A stretch of 64,000 nt of DNA from Pandoraea sp. PE-S2T-3. Lineage in GTDB: Bacteria; Pseudomonadota; Gammaproteobacteria; Burkholderiales; Burkholderiaceae. The notes beneath the pieces were generated by a model, which worked only from the letters and a program-made list of their open reading frames with translations, did not search any database and was not told the DNA's origin. Both the position numbers and the translations under genes were made by a program. Location of the stretch: NCBI RefSeq assembly GCF_002179965.1, contig NZ_NGUQ01000007.1, positions 186,001 through 250,000 on the forward strand. The letters are read 5' to 3'. Shown here piece by piece: positions 24,921 to 33,157 of the stretch; the first letter of the stretch is position 1; each line of letters begins with the position of its first letter.

Positions 24921-26261
24921 TCAGTTCGGGTGCTGCACCGTCGGGGCGAGTGCCCGAAGTTCGTCGAGTAATTGCTCTGCGGCAGGCGACAACAGACCGT
25001 CGCGGCGCGTCGCGAGACCGATGGAGCGACGCGCATGCTGAAGCGTGACCGGCACCACCGCGAGTTCGCCCGTACGCAACTCGGACGTAATCTGCACTGG
25101 CGAGAGCAACGCCAGCCGGTCGCTCGACAGCAGCAACCCGCGCACCACCGGCGAACTGCTCGCATGCACTTGCGTCTGCGGCAGCGCGAGTCCTTCTGCG
25201 CGAAAAACGCGTTCGAACACGCCGCGCGCAGGGGTGCACGGCAGCGGGCTCACCCAGCCGTACTGCGCCAGTTCCGCGAGCGTCGGCTCACGCCCCATCG
25301 TCAGACACGGGTGATCGGCCCGCGCGACCACCGACAGGTGATCTTCGAACAACGCCTCCTGCCGGATGTCGGCCGGCACGTCGTTCGCCCGCAACGCGCC
25401 GACGATCATGTCGACGTCGGCCTGTCGCAGTTGGCGCACCAGCGCCTCGTACGTGCCATCGACGACGGTCACCGTGAGATACGGCGACTTGTGCAGCAGG
25501 CTGTCGATGGCCTTCGGCAACAGAAAGCCGCTCGACAGCGGCAGCGCGGCGACGATCACCGTGCCCTGCTGACGCCCGCCGAATGGCGCGAGTTCGTCTT
25601 CCGCAATCGCCAGCTCCGCGAGTGCGCGCTTGACCGGGCCGAGCAATGCCTGTGCCTCGTCGGTCAGTCGCGTGCCGCGCGGCGTGCGCCGGAACAGCTT
25701 GATGCCGATGAGGTCTTCAAGCTGATCGAGATTGCGTTGAATGGTCGGCTGCGAACATTGCAGACGGGTCGCCGCCAGCGGGCCGCTCCCCAGTTCTGCC
25801 ACTGCGATGAAGCTCGTGAGTTGCTGGGGCGCCACCACCGCCGCAAAGCGGCTCGCCGCACGCGCCCCGCCGTCGGCTTGTGACGCCGTGGCGGCAAAGG
25901 CCTCGCGATAGCCGTTGGCCAATTCCGCCAGCGCACGCGTCGCCCGTACGCCGAGACGCTGACCCGCTGCGTTCGGAATCAGGCCGCGCCCGCTGCGATG
26001 AAACAACGGGAAGCCCAGCTCCGCTTCGATATCGGAGATCGAGCGCGCCACCGCCGACTGCGACAGATGCAACATGCGCGCCGCCCGCGCGACGGAGTCG
26101 CATTCGAGGACGGCGACCATCGCGCGCAAACCACGCAACTTGCGGCATAGCAGCGAGGCGTCGTTGTTCTGCGGCGCGCGGCTCCAGGTGCCGCGCTCGT
26201 GACAGGCAAGGCTCGACGTCGGGGGGGCGTTGGTGAGACTGATGACGGTGTCGATCGACAT
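24921..26261 (-). CDS. LysR-type regulator with two helix-turn-helix domains
   Basis: 446 residues, about 140 longer than a normal LysR protein. Two separate LysR winged helices are visible. Residues 40-100 read LRGLRAMVAVLECDSVARAARMLHLSQSAVARSISDIEAELG. Residues 145-205 read PQQLTSFIAVAELGSGPLAATRLQCSQPTIQRNLDQLEDLIG. A 40-residue Ala-rich linker joins them, and a single effector domain fills 235-446. It starts 13 bp after ligA and sits upstream of the importer/gal operon, so it is the best candidate regulator of this pathway (GalR-like in role). Confidence 0.88.
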   Translation of the reverse strand: MSIDTVISLTNAPPTSSLACHERGTWSRAPQNNDASLLCRKLRGLRAMVAVLECDSVARAARMLHLSQSAVARSISDIEAELGFPLFHRSGRGLIPNAAGQRLGVRATRALAELANGYREAFAATASQADGGARAASRFAAVVAPQQLTSFIAVAELGSGPLAATRLQCSQPTIQRNLDQLEDLIGIKLFRRTPRGTRLTDEAQALLGPVKRALAELAIAEDELAPFGGRQQGTVIVAALPLSSGFLLPKAIDSLLHKSPYLTVTVVDGTYEALVRQLRQADVDMIVGALRANDVPADIRQEALFEDHLSVVARADHPCLTMGREPTLAELAQYGWVSPLPCTPARGVFERVFRAEGLALPQTQVHASSSPVVRGLLLSSDRLALLSPVQITSELRTGELAVVPVTLQHARRSIGLATRRDGLLSPAAEQLLDELRALAPTVQHPN

Positions 26262-26274
26262 GCAAGGGGCTCGC

Positions 26275-26634
26275 TCAGCGCATCGTCGGCACGCGCCGCG
26301 TTGCCATGAAGTCGTCGAGCGACTCGCCACGCATGATCGCGTACACCTCCAGATTCGTCTTGCGCACCACGCGCGCAAACTTCTCCAGTACGAAGAAGTT
26401 CACGCCGTGGCGCACGAGGCCGAGCCAGTCCTGCGCTTGCACCAGCGCCTGTTCCTCGGCCGACAGGCCGGCTGCGGTCATCGCGGCGGCCGGATCGTTC
26501 AGAAACGTTTCGCGGTTCTCGGCGCGGATCATGTGCCAGAAAAAGCGATTCAGGTGCAGCGTGCGGTTGCTCACGCGCAAATCGAACGCGTAAGTGCCGG
26601 TGATCGATTCGATGCCTTCGAGCTGCGGATTCAT
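26275..26634 (-). CDS. ligA: Extradiol dioxygenase small (alpha) subunit, LigA type
   Basis: 119 residues. Helical LigA domain with LRVSNRTLHLNRFFWHMIRAENRETFLNDPAAAM and LVRHGVNFFVLEKFARVV. LigA covers the active site of LigB. It is a little shorter than the 139-residue Sphingobium LigA. ATG 26634 overlaps the ligB stop codon (ATGA). In gallate dioxygenases (GalA, DesB) this domain is fused to the large subunit; here it is separate. Confidence 0.9.
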   Translation of the reverse strand: MNPQLEGIESITGTYAFDLRVSNRTLHLNRFFWHMIRAENRETFLNDPAAAMTAAGLSAEEQALVQAQDWLGLVRHGVNFFVLEKFARVVRKTNLEVYAIMRGESLDDFMATRRVPTMR

Positions 26635-27473
26635 GCGGCTTCCTCCTCGTAGAGCGCGACGGTCATCGCCGTGGTGGTCGCCAGGTAGTAGTTCAGATGC
26701 AGACGCTTGATGTTCGGGCCGAGGGCACCGCGCATCGACAGCCACATGATCTGTTCGACACTCTCGGCACCGCCGCGACGCACGTAGTCCACGTGCTTGA
26801 GTTCGGCCAGCGTCTCGGGTTCGTGCTCAAGCAATTCGAGGAATTCGCGATCCCATGCTTCGTCGTTGTAGCCAGTGCGCTCGCCGTGAATCTGGTGCGA
26901 GAGGCCGCCCGTGCCCACGACCACGACGCGCAGGTCTTCCGGATACGACTCGATCGCGCGGCGCACCGCTTGCCCCAGCCGGTAGCAGCGGCGGCCGGTC
27001 GGCAGCGGGTACTGCAACACGTTGATGGCAATCGGCACGACCGTGCCCGGCCAGTCCGGCTTGTGCGGCCAGAGCAGCGGCAGCGGCGAAGCGCAACCGT
27101 GATCGATCGGCTTGTCCTGAAACACGGTGAGGTCGAACTCGTCGTTCACGAGCGACTCGGCAATGTGCGCCTGCAACGCCACGTCGCCACGAATCGGCGG
27201 CAGCGGGCGCAGCCCCGCGCCTTCGTCGGCAATCGGGAACGACTCGCCCACGCCCAGCGCGAACGTCGGATACATGTCGAAGAAGAACGTCGTGGCGTGA
27301 TCGTTGTAGAAAAACACGAGCACGTCGGCCTGCTTCTCGGCCAGCCATTTCGCCACGGGCTCATAGCCCTGAAACAGCGGCGCCCACGCGGGATCCTGCT
27401 GCTTGCCCTTGTCGTACGCCACGCCGATGGTCGGCACGTGCGACGTGCCAATCCCCCCAATGATCTTTGCCAC
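26631..27473 (-). CDS. ligB: Extradiol dioxygenase large (beta) subunit, LigB type
   Basis: 280 residues, class III extradiol dioxygenase. Iron ligands are visible as His in GIGTSHVPTIG (about residue 12) and His in YNDHATTFFFD (about residue 60), with PIDHGCASPL contributing the active-site His. The enzyme cleaves protocatechuate at 4,5 or gallate-type substrates at the equivalent position. The start is GTG 27473, preceded by CGGAGACATATC and matching the family N-terminus AKIIGGIGTSH. It is the first gene of ligB-ligA-LysR and is divergent from the GntR gene. Confidence 0.92.
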   Translation of the reverse strand: MAKIIGGIGTSHVPTIGVAYDKGKQQDPAWAPLFQGYEPVAKWLAEKQADVLVFFYNDHATTFFFDMYPTFALGVGESFPIADEGAGLRPLPPIRGDVALQAHIAESLVNDEFDLTVFQDKPIDHGCASPLPLLWPHKPDWPGTVVPIAINVLQYPLPTGRRCYRLGQAVRRAIESYPEDLRVVVVGTGGLSHQIHGERTGYNDEAWDREFLELLEHEPETLAELKHVDYVRRGGAESVEQIMWLSMRGALGPNIKRLHLNYYLATTTAMTVALYEEEAA

Positions 27474-27560
27474 GATATGTCTCCGTCTCTTTTGTCTTGT
27501 GATGCCGGATGGCGTCATGGCATGCATGACACCACCCGCATTTATGCAGGGCCGAGTCTA

Positions 27561-27574
27561 TACGGGATCCCATA
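27561..27574. promoter_or_regulatory. Candidate GntR operator, copy 1
   Basis: TACGGGATCCCATA, built on the perfect palindrome GGGATCCC. An identical 14-mer lies 53 bp away, about five helical turns. It is within the divergent ligB / GntR region, 88 bp upstream of the ligB start. Confidence 0.65.
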
Positions 27575-27613
27575 TTTGCATAAAGCAGGGTATCTACTGA
27601 TGCGATTTGGATT

Positions 27614-27627
27614 TACGGGATCCCATA
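27614..27627. promoter_or_regulatory. Candidate GntR operator, copy 2
   Basis: Second exact copy of TACGGGATCCCATA, 61 bp upstream of the GntR start used here. Its presence inside the longer alternative GntR reading frame argues that translation starts downstream at 27688. Confidence 0.65.
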
Positions 27628-27687
27628 ATGAAAAAAGGCCGGAGTATTCGTGACCGGCAATGCCCTCCAGCGACCCAAAGGAAACGC

Positions 27688-28356
27688 ATGCTGCACCCCA
27701 CGCCGACCACCGTTCAATTGCGCGAGATGATTCTCAAGGGCGAGCTCGCCCCGGGCGAACGTCTGGCCGAAGCCAAGCTCGCCGAGCAGCTTGGGGTCTC
27801 GCGCATGCCCATCCGGCAGGCGCTGCCGGTGCTCGCAGAGGAAGGGTTGGTCGTACGCGCCGGACAACGCGGTTACGCGGTGCGTGCCCACACCCGGGAC
27901 GAGAGCGTGGAAGCGTTGCATCTGCGCGGCGCGCTCGAAGGGTATGCCGCCCGCTTGCTCGCGGAAAAGGGCGCGAGCGCCGAGTTGCTCAAGCAACTGC
28001 GCGACCTGCTCGCCGAAGGCGATGCGTTGCTGGCCGATCACACCATGACGCCGGAAGTGCAGATCGGCTACGCGTCGCTCAACGCGCGCTTTCACGATCT
28101 GCTCGTGACGGGGGCCCGGAATCCGCTGCTCGAAGGCTTTATCGCGCGCTGCAATCTGGTGCCGTTCGTCGCGCCCCGCACGGTCGCGTTCGGGCACGAA
28201 GATCGCCGTCAGTACGCGGACATCATCGCGTACGCCCATCGCCAGCATCACGCCATCGTCGAGGCGATTGCCGCGCGTCAGCCCGACCGTGCCGAATTCA
28301 TGTGCCGCGAGCACATCGTCACGCAAGAACACAGCATGGGGGCGCAGTTGCTCTGA
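27688..28356 (+). CDS. GntR-family regulator with FCD domain (VanR-like)
   Basis: 222 residues. A GntR winged helix covers residues 6-70 (TVQLREMILKGELAPGERLAEAKLAEQLGVSRMPIRQALPVLAEEGLV). A helical FCD ligand domain follows from about 80 to 215, with metal-type His positions near FHDLLV, YAHRQHHAIV and REHIVTQEH. ATG 27688 has AAAGGAAACGC in front. VanR proteins repress vanAB and are released by vanillate; this gene is just upstream of vanAB and divergent from ligB, so it could control both. Confidence 0.88.
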   Translation: MLHPTPTTVQLREMILKGELAPGERLAEAKLAEQLGVSRMPIRQALPVLAEEGLVVRAGQRGYAVRAHTRDESVEALHLRGALEGYAARLLAEKGASAELLKQLRDLLAEGDALLADHTMTPEVQIGYASLNARFHDLLVTGARNPLLEGFIARCNLVPFVAPRTVAFGHEDRRQYADIIAYAHRQHHAIVEAIAARQPDRAEFMCREHIVTQEHSMGAQLL

Positions 28357-28449
28357 GGGTTTCGACCCCGCGCGCCCGCCGACCTTTTCCTCATTCCCTA
28401 TCGAAACAAGAGCGCGCCGTCCCCAGACGCGCCAAGGAGACAAACGATC

Positions 28450-29508
28450 ATGTTCCTCAAAAACACTTGGTATGTGGCCTGCACGCCGGACGAATTTGCC
28501 GAGAAGCCGCTGGGCCGCAAGGTCTGCAACGAGCCGATGGTGTTCTTCCGCGACGGCGACGGTAAGGTGGCCGCGCTGGAAGACTTCTGCCCGCATCGTG
28601 GCGCGGCGTTGTCGCTGGGCTTCGTCAAGGACGGCCAGTTGGTGTGCGGCTATCACGGCCTGACGGTCGACGGCGGTGGCAAGTGCACCAAGATGGTCGG
28701 CCAGCGGGTCGGCGGTTTTCCGAAGACGCGTGCGTTCCCGTGCGTGGAGCGCTATGGCTTCGTGTGGGTGTGGCCGGGCGATGCCGCGCTCGCCAACGCG
28801 GACGAAATTCCGCATCTGGAATGGGCCGTGAGCGACCAGTGGGCCTATGGCGGCGGCCTGTATCACATCAAGTGCGATTACCGCCTGATGATCGACAACC
28901 TGATGGATCTCACGCACGAAACGTACGTGCATGCGAGCAGCATCGGGCAGGAAGAAATCGAAGAAGCGCCGCCGAAGACGGTTACGGAAGGTGACAGCGT
29001 GGTGACGGCGCGTCACATGGAGAGCATCAAGGCGCCGCCGTTCTGGGCGAGCGCGCTGCGTGCGAACGGTCTGGACGATCAGGTGCCGTGCGATCGCTGG
29101 CAGATCTGCCGCTTCACGCCGCCGAGCCACGTGATGATCGAAGTGGGTGTCGCGCATGCAGGCCATGGCGGTTACAACGCTCCTGCCGACAAGAAGGCCG
29201 GCAGCATCGTGGTGGACTTCATCACGCCCGAGACCGACGAGTCGATCTGGTACTTCTGGGGCATGGCACGCAACTTCAAGCCGGAAGACGCCGAGCTGAC
29301 CGCGGCGATCAAGCGCGGCCAAGGCGGTATCTTCGCTGAAGACCAGGACGTGCTCGAAGCGCAGCAGCGCAACCTGTCGGCGTATCCGGAGAAGAAGATT
29401 CTCAAGCTCAACATCGACGCCGGTGGCGTCCAATCGCGCAAGGTGCTCGATCGACTGATCGATGCCGAGCGCGCAGGTGCAACGCAAGACACGGAGCACG
29501 CGGCATGA
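28450..29508 (+). CDS. vanA: Rieske O-demethylase oxygenase subunit (VanA type)
   Basis: 352 residues. Rieske centre Cys47-x-His49 (FCPHRGAAL) and Cys66-x2-His69 (VCGYHG); mononuclear iron ligands His156 and His161 in DNLMDLTHETYVHASS. It is of the VanA group, which removes O-methyl groups from vanillate, and in several bacteria from syringate or veratrate, using electrons from VanB. Preceded by AAGGAGACAAACGATC, a good ribosome site, 93 bp after the GntR gene. Its stop overlaps the vanB start. Confidence 0.9.
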   Translation: MFLKNTWYVACTPDEFAEKPLGRKVCNEPMVFFRDGDGKVAALEDFCPHRGAALSLGFVKDGQLVCGYHGLTVDGGGKCTKMVGQRVGGFPKTRAFPCVERYGFVWVWPGDAALANADEIPHLEWAVSDQWAYGGGLYHIKCDYRLMIDNLMDLTHETYVHASSIGQEEIEEAPPKTVTEGDSVVTARHMESIKAPPFWASALRANGLDDQVPCDRWQICRFTPPSHVMIEVGVAHAGHGGYNAPADKKAGSIVVDFITPETDESIWYFWGMARNFKPEDAELTAAIKRGQGGIFAEDQDVLEAQQRNLSAYPEKKILKLNIDAGGVQSRKVLDRLIDAERAGATQDTEHAA

Positions 29509-30449
29509 AAGTCAGGCTGGCGAACAAGCAGGACGTCGCAACCGATATCTGCGCCTTCGATCTGGTGAGTCTCGACGGCAGCCCGCTGCCGGGCTTCACC
29601 GCCGGCGCGCACATCGACGTGCATCTGCCGGGCGGACTCGTGCGGCAATACTCGCTGTGCAATGCGCCCGGGGACACCGAGCGTTATCGCCTCGGCGTGT
29701 TGCGCGACCCGGCGTCGCGCGGTGGCTCGACCGGCATGCACGCGCTGTCGGCCGGTGTCGAACTGGAGATCAGCGAGCCGCGCAATCACTTCCCGCTGGT
29801 GGACACGGCGAAGCACAGCATTCTGCTCGCCGGGGGCATCGGCGTGACGCCGATTCTGGCGATGGCAGAGACATTGGCTGCGGCAGGGGCCTCGTTCGAA
29901 GTGCACTACTGCACGCGTGAGCCCGCCCGTACGGCGTTCGGCGAACGCTTCGCGCAGACGGATCTCGCAGGGAACACGCGCGTCTATCACGACAGCGAGG
30001 GGGCTCGCGCCGACCTCGACGCGATTCTTGCGCAACCGTCGGGCGGCAAGCATCTGTACGTGTGTGGACCAGCCGGTTTCATCGATGCCGTGCTCTCGCG
30101 TGCGGAAGCCGCGCAATGGCCCGAGGGCAATGTGCATCGCGAGTACTTTGCAGCACCGGCAGCGACCGACGGCGCGAGCGCCACAGCGTTTCAGGTCAAG
30201 CTGCATTCGACGGGTCGCGTGATCGATGTGAAGGCGGACGAGACCATCGTGGCGGCACTCGCGGCACAAGGTGTTGAGATCCAGATGTCGTGCGAGCAAG
30301 GGGTTTGCGGCACGTGTCTCACGCGCGTGATCGACGGCACCCCCGATCATCGCGACGTCTATCTGACCGATGAAGAGCGCGCCGCCAACGATCAGATGCT
30401 GCCCTGCTGCTCGCGCAGCAAATCGACAATGCTCGTGCTGGATCTGTAG
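29505..30449 (+). CDS. vanB: Reductase component of the Rieske O-demethylase (VanB type)
   Basis: 314 residues. FMN-binding segment RQYSLCNAPGDTERYRLGVLRD, NAD-binding region HSILLAGGIGVTPILAMAETL, and a C-terminal plant-type 2Fe-2S domain with CEQGVCGTCLTRVIDG and a final Cys in MLPCCSRS. This is the phthalate-dioxygenase-reductase layout used by VanB. The ATG overlaps vanA by 4 bp, and a strong terminator follows. Confidence 0.93.
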   Translation: MKVRLANKQDVATDICAFDLVSLDGSPLPGFTAGAHIDVHLPGGLVRQYSLCNAPGDTERYRLGVLRDPASRGGSTGMHALSAGVELEISEPRNHFPLVDTAKHSILLAGGIGVTPILAMAETLAAAGASFEVHYCTREPARTAFGERFAQTDLAGNTRVYHDSEGARADLDAILAQPSGGKHLYVCGPAGFIDAVLSRAEAAQWPEGNVHREYFAAPAATDGASATAFQVKLHSTGRVIDVKADETIVAALAAQGVEIQMSCEQGVCGTCLTRVIDGTPDHRDVYLTDEERAANDQMLPCCSRSKSTMLVLDL

Positions 30450-30478
30450 CACGATCCGATTCACCGAATGGTGACGTG

Positions 30479-30516
30479 AACGCCCTGCTTCGCTTTGCGA
30501 GCAGGGCGTTTTGTTT
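30479..30516 (+). terminator. Intrinsic terminator after vanAB
   Basis: Perfect 11-bp stem AACGCCCTGCT / AGCAGGGCGTT with a 10-base loop followed by TTGTTT. It ends the GntR-vanA-vanB transcript 30 bp after the vanB stop codon. Confidence 0.85.
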
Positions 30517-30681
30517 GCCGTGCGGCCGGTCGCTTTCCCAACGCCACACGCACGAACCGAAAACCCTCCTGAGCGAGACACTTCTACGATGGCTTGCGCT
30601 TGTCACCGCGTTCGCAACGCATGCGGTGCCTGAGCTGCGCACGCCCTTGTGTCTCACCATCTCCGAGAGGTTATTCCCATC

Positions 30682-31647
30682 ATGTTCGCGCTATCCCACA
30701 ACGCCTCCTTCAACGCCTCGGCCGGTCTCGCCGCCGGGCCTTTGCCCGCGCTTGTACAACTGCCGGTGCTTGCCCCGCCCGACGTCGACCGCTTGGGCAA
30801 CGACTCACTCGTGGCTGTGCAGCGAGTTCGCCGCGATGACGAAGGCGTGCGGCGACTGGACGGCCGCCCGGCCGAACACGGCAGATCCGGCGCGTTCACG
30901 CCGGTCCTGACCAAGCTCGTGCCGCTCTCGCCACCGGTGCATCACGAGCCCCCCGTCTCCACGCGCAAAGGCGACGACCTGATCGACGGGTGCGCCGGGA
31001 AATGGCGAACGGCAAGCGTGCCCGACTGTGTTCACGACATCCGCAGAGCCGTGCACGACGTCGCGTTCAAGACCCTTTATACGATCCTGCCCGCCGTGAA
31101 CGGCTGCCCGTCAAAGTCAGCCATGCCGTGCTTCGAGTTGGGTCAGTTGCTGGAGAAAAAGATGGCCCATCTGGGCTACGGCCAGTTGTTCGATCTGGGT
31201 CATTTCTGCCACGAAACAGGGTTGATATCGCTGATGACAAGCGACCCGGCGCTCATGATCGGCTCGCTCGACGCCCTGCAATTCGATCAGTCATTTCAAC
31301 TCGGAAGTGCGATTCCGGCGCCCTACCCCTCGCTGGCGCTACACCGCAACAACTTGATGGACGCCCGGCTGTACAAAGTCGCCAAGGAACTGAACCGGCT
31401 GGCCGATCTGGGCACCACGCCGCCGGTCAACGCCATCTCGGATTTCCATCTCGTCTCGATGGGTCTGCTCGACGCACCGCCGGCCGAGAGCGACAAGTCG
31501 GAGACGGCGTTTCGAGAGCACATCTTGCGCCGTATCCGGACCGAGAACTTTCAGTTGCGTGAATACGGCCGTCGCGACCCGCTGCCCATATCCCAGCACC
31601 TTGCGCGCTGTGCGAATCGCGACACTCGGATCAGCTACCTGAGCTGA
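30682..31647 (+). CDS. Protein of unknown function with Pro/Ala-rich N-terminus
   Basis: 321 residues, family not recognised. The first 95 residues are low-complexity (Ala, Pro, Leu) and likely disordered; there is no signal peptide. From about residue 100 a folded, partly helical domain with several Cys residues begins (GCAGKWRTASVPDCVHDIRR, NGCPSKSAMPCFELGQLLEKKM). Layout and a few aligned positions (GCPS, later ISL..D....GS, then PPV) recall the paralogous pair at 37.5-39.6 kb, but similarity is weak. ATG 30682 follows GAGAGG; a GTG 11 codons upstream is an alternative. It stands alone after the vanAB terminator. Confidence 0.6.
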   Translation: MFALSHNASFNASAGLAAGPLPALVQLPVLAPPDVDRLGNDSLVAVQRVRRDDEGVRRLDGRPAEHGRSGAFTPVLTKLVPLSPPVHHEPPVSTRKGDDLIDGCAGKWRTASVPDCVHDIRRAVHDVAFKTLYTILPAVNGCPSKSAMPCFELGQLLEKKMAHLGYGQLFDLGHFCHETGLISLMTSDPALMIGSLDALQFDQSFQLGSAIPAPYPSLALHRNNLMDARLYKVAKELNRLADLGTTPPVNAISDFHLVSMGLLDAPPAESDKSETAFREHILRRIRTENFQLREYGRRDPLPISQHLARCANRDTRISYLS

Positions 31648-31662
31648 GCGCCTGCCACACCC

Positions 31663-33048
31663 TCACAGCGTGCGGTTCCTGGTTTCCCGCACGAGGAACG
31701 TCGAGACCAAGGCCATGGCGGCCAGCACGAGGAAGTACACGATCACCGGCCAGATCTGGCCGTGGCTCCACGCCAGCAGGCTCGCCGCGATCATCGGGGC
31801 GAGCCCTCCACCCAGCACCGTACCGATCTGCTTGCCCAGCGACACGCCCGAGAAGCGCACACGGGTATCGAACAACTCCGAGAAGAAACTGCCTTCCGGG
31901 CCGAACATCATCGGGTGGATCACCCCGGCGCCGATCACGATCGCCATCACGACCAGTGCCGTCTCCTTGCTGCCCATCATCAGGAAGAACGGGTAGATGA
32001 AGATTGCCGTCGCCGCCAGCCCCATCAGGAACATCGGGCGTCGCCCCAGCTTGTCGGAGAGCATGCCGAATGCCGGAATCGTGAGCATCGCCAGAATGTT
32101 CGCGTAGAGCACGCCGTCAGCCATCATGCCGCGCGGCAAGCCAAGCGTCTTGGTGCCATACGACAGCGAGAAAATCGCCACGAGATAGAAGAAGCTCGTC
32201 TCGGCCAGACAGATGAAGAACGTGACGAGCGTCGGGCGCCAGTAGTGCGTGAGCACTTCGACGACGGGCACCTTGGCGATCTCGCGACGCTTTTCCACCG
32301 CCTTGAAGGTCGGCGATTCTTCGACCTTCAGACGCACGTAGGTGCCCAGTGCGACGAGCAGCAGGCTCACGAGGAACGGGATACGCCAGCCCCAACTGAG
32401 CAGATCGTCTTCAGGCAGCCGCGTGATCAGAACGATCGCGAGCGACGCGCCCACGATCGACGTCGGCCCCGCCGCCTGAATCAGTCCGCCGAACAGGCCG
32501 CGCAGATGTGCCGGCGCCCCCTCGACCGTCATCAGCAAACCGCCGACCGATTCGCCGCCCAGCGCGAAACCCTGCACGAACCGCAGCGTCACGAGCATGA
32601 TCGGCGCCCACATGCCGATCATGTCGTAGGTCGGCAGCAGGCCGATGAGCGTGGTCGCCACGCCCATGAGAATCAGCGTGAAGAGCAGGATCGATTTGCG
32701 TCCGATGCGATCGCCGAAGTGTCCGAACACGATGCCGCCGATAGGCCGCGCGACAAAGCCGACGGCAAACGTGGCGAACACCGCGATCATCCCCGCCATC
32801 GGATCGAGCTGCGGGAAGAACAACCGGTCGAAGACGATGGGTGCGAGAAACCCGTAGACGAAAAAGTCGTACCACTCGATGGCCGTGCCGAAGCAGCTTG
32901 CTGCCACGACCCGGCCATAGCCCGCCGCTGCGCCTTTCGGGGCGCTTGATGTTGCACTGGGCGCGGCACCTGGCGCAGCGTCATTGCGCGGCGACTCCGC
33001 CATCGGGTTGCCGCCGCCCGCCGGGGCGGTCTCATAAGGTTGTGACAC
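31663..33048 (-). CDS. MHS-family (metabolite:H+ symporter) transporter
   Basis: 461 residues with 12 membrane spans. GTAIEWYDFFVYGFLAPIVFDRLFFP at about residues 54-80 and GHFGDRIGRKSILLFTL are diagnostic of the MHS/ShiA/ProP branch of the MFS. It imports organic acids with protons; aromatic or mandelate-type acids are likely from its position before the aldehyde dehydrogenase and decarboxylase. The start is GTG 33048 with GGAGGAGACAACC in front. A 40-residue Pro/Ala/Ser-rich N-terminal extension precedes the first helix. Confidence 0.88.
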   Translation of the reverse strand: MSQPYETAPAGGGNPMAESPRNDAAPGAAPSATSSAPKGAAAGYGRVVAASCFGTAIEWYDFFVYGFLAPIVFDRLFFPQLDPMAGMIAVFATFAVGFVARPIGGIVFGHFGDRIGRKSILLFTLILMGVATTLIGLLPTYDMIGMWAPIMLVTLRFVQGFALGGESVGGLLMTVEGAPAHLRGLFGGLIQAAGPTSIVGASLAIVLITRLPEDDLLSWGWRIPFLVSLLLVALGTYVRLKVEESPTFKAVEKRREIAKVPVVEVLTHYWRPTLVTFFICLAETSFFYLVAIFSLSYGTKTLGLPRGMMADGVLYANILAMLTIPAFGMLSDKLGRRPMFLMGLAATAIFIYPFFLMMGSKETALVVMAIVIGAGVIHPMMFGPEGSFFSELFDTRVRFSGVSLGKQIGTVLGGGLAPMIAASLLAWSHGQIWPVIVYFLVLAAMALVSTFLVRETRNRTL

Positions 33049-33157
33049 GGTTGTCTCCTCCGGCCGTCTGTTCCGGTCTCCCGGCTGCGGCGGTATGGTG
33101 GTCTTGCATTACGAAACTGACTGGAACTGAATGACCGCGCTGGTCCGGCCGTATGAC

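Noticed and set aside
27564-27571. GGGATCCC as a chance restriction-site palindrome
   Set aside because: Rejected as coincidence because the full 14-mer is repeated exactly 53 bp away between divergent regulated genes; kept as operator.
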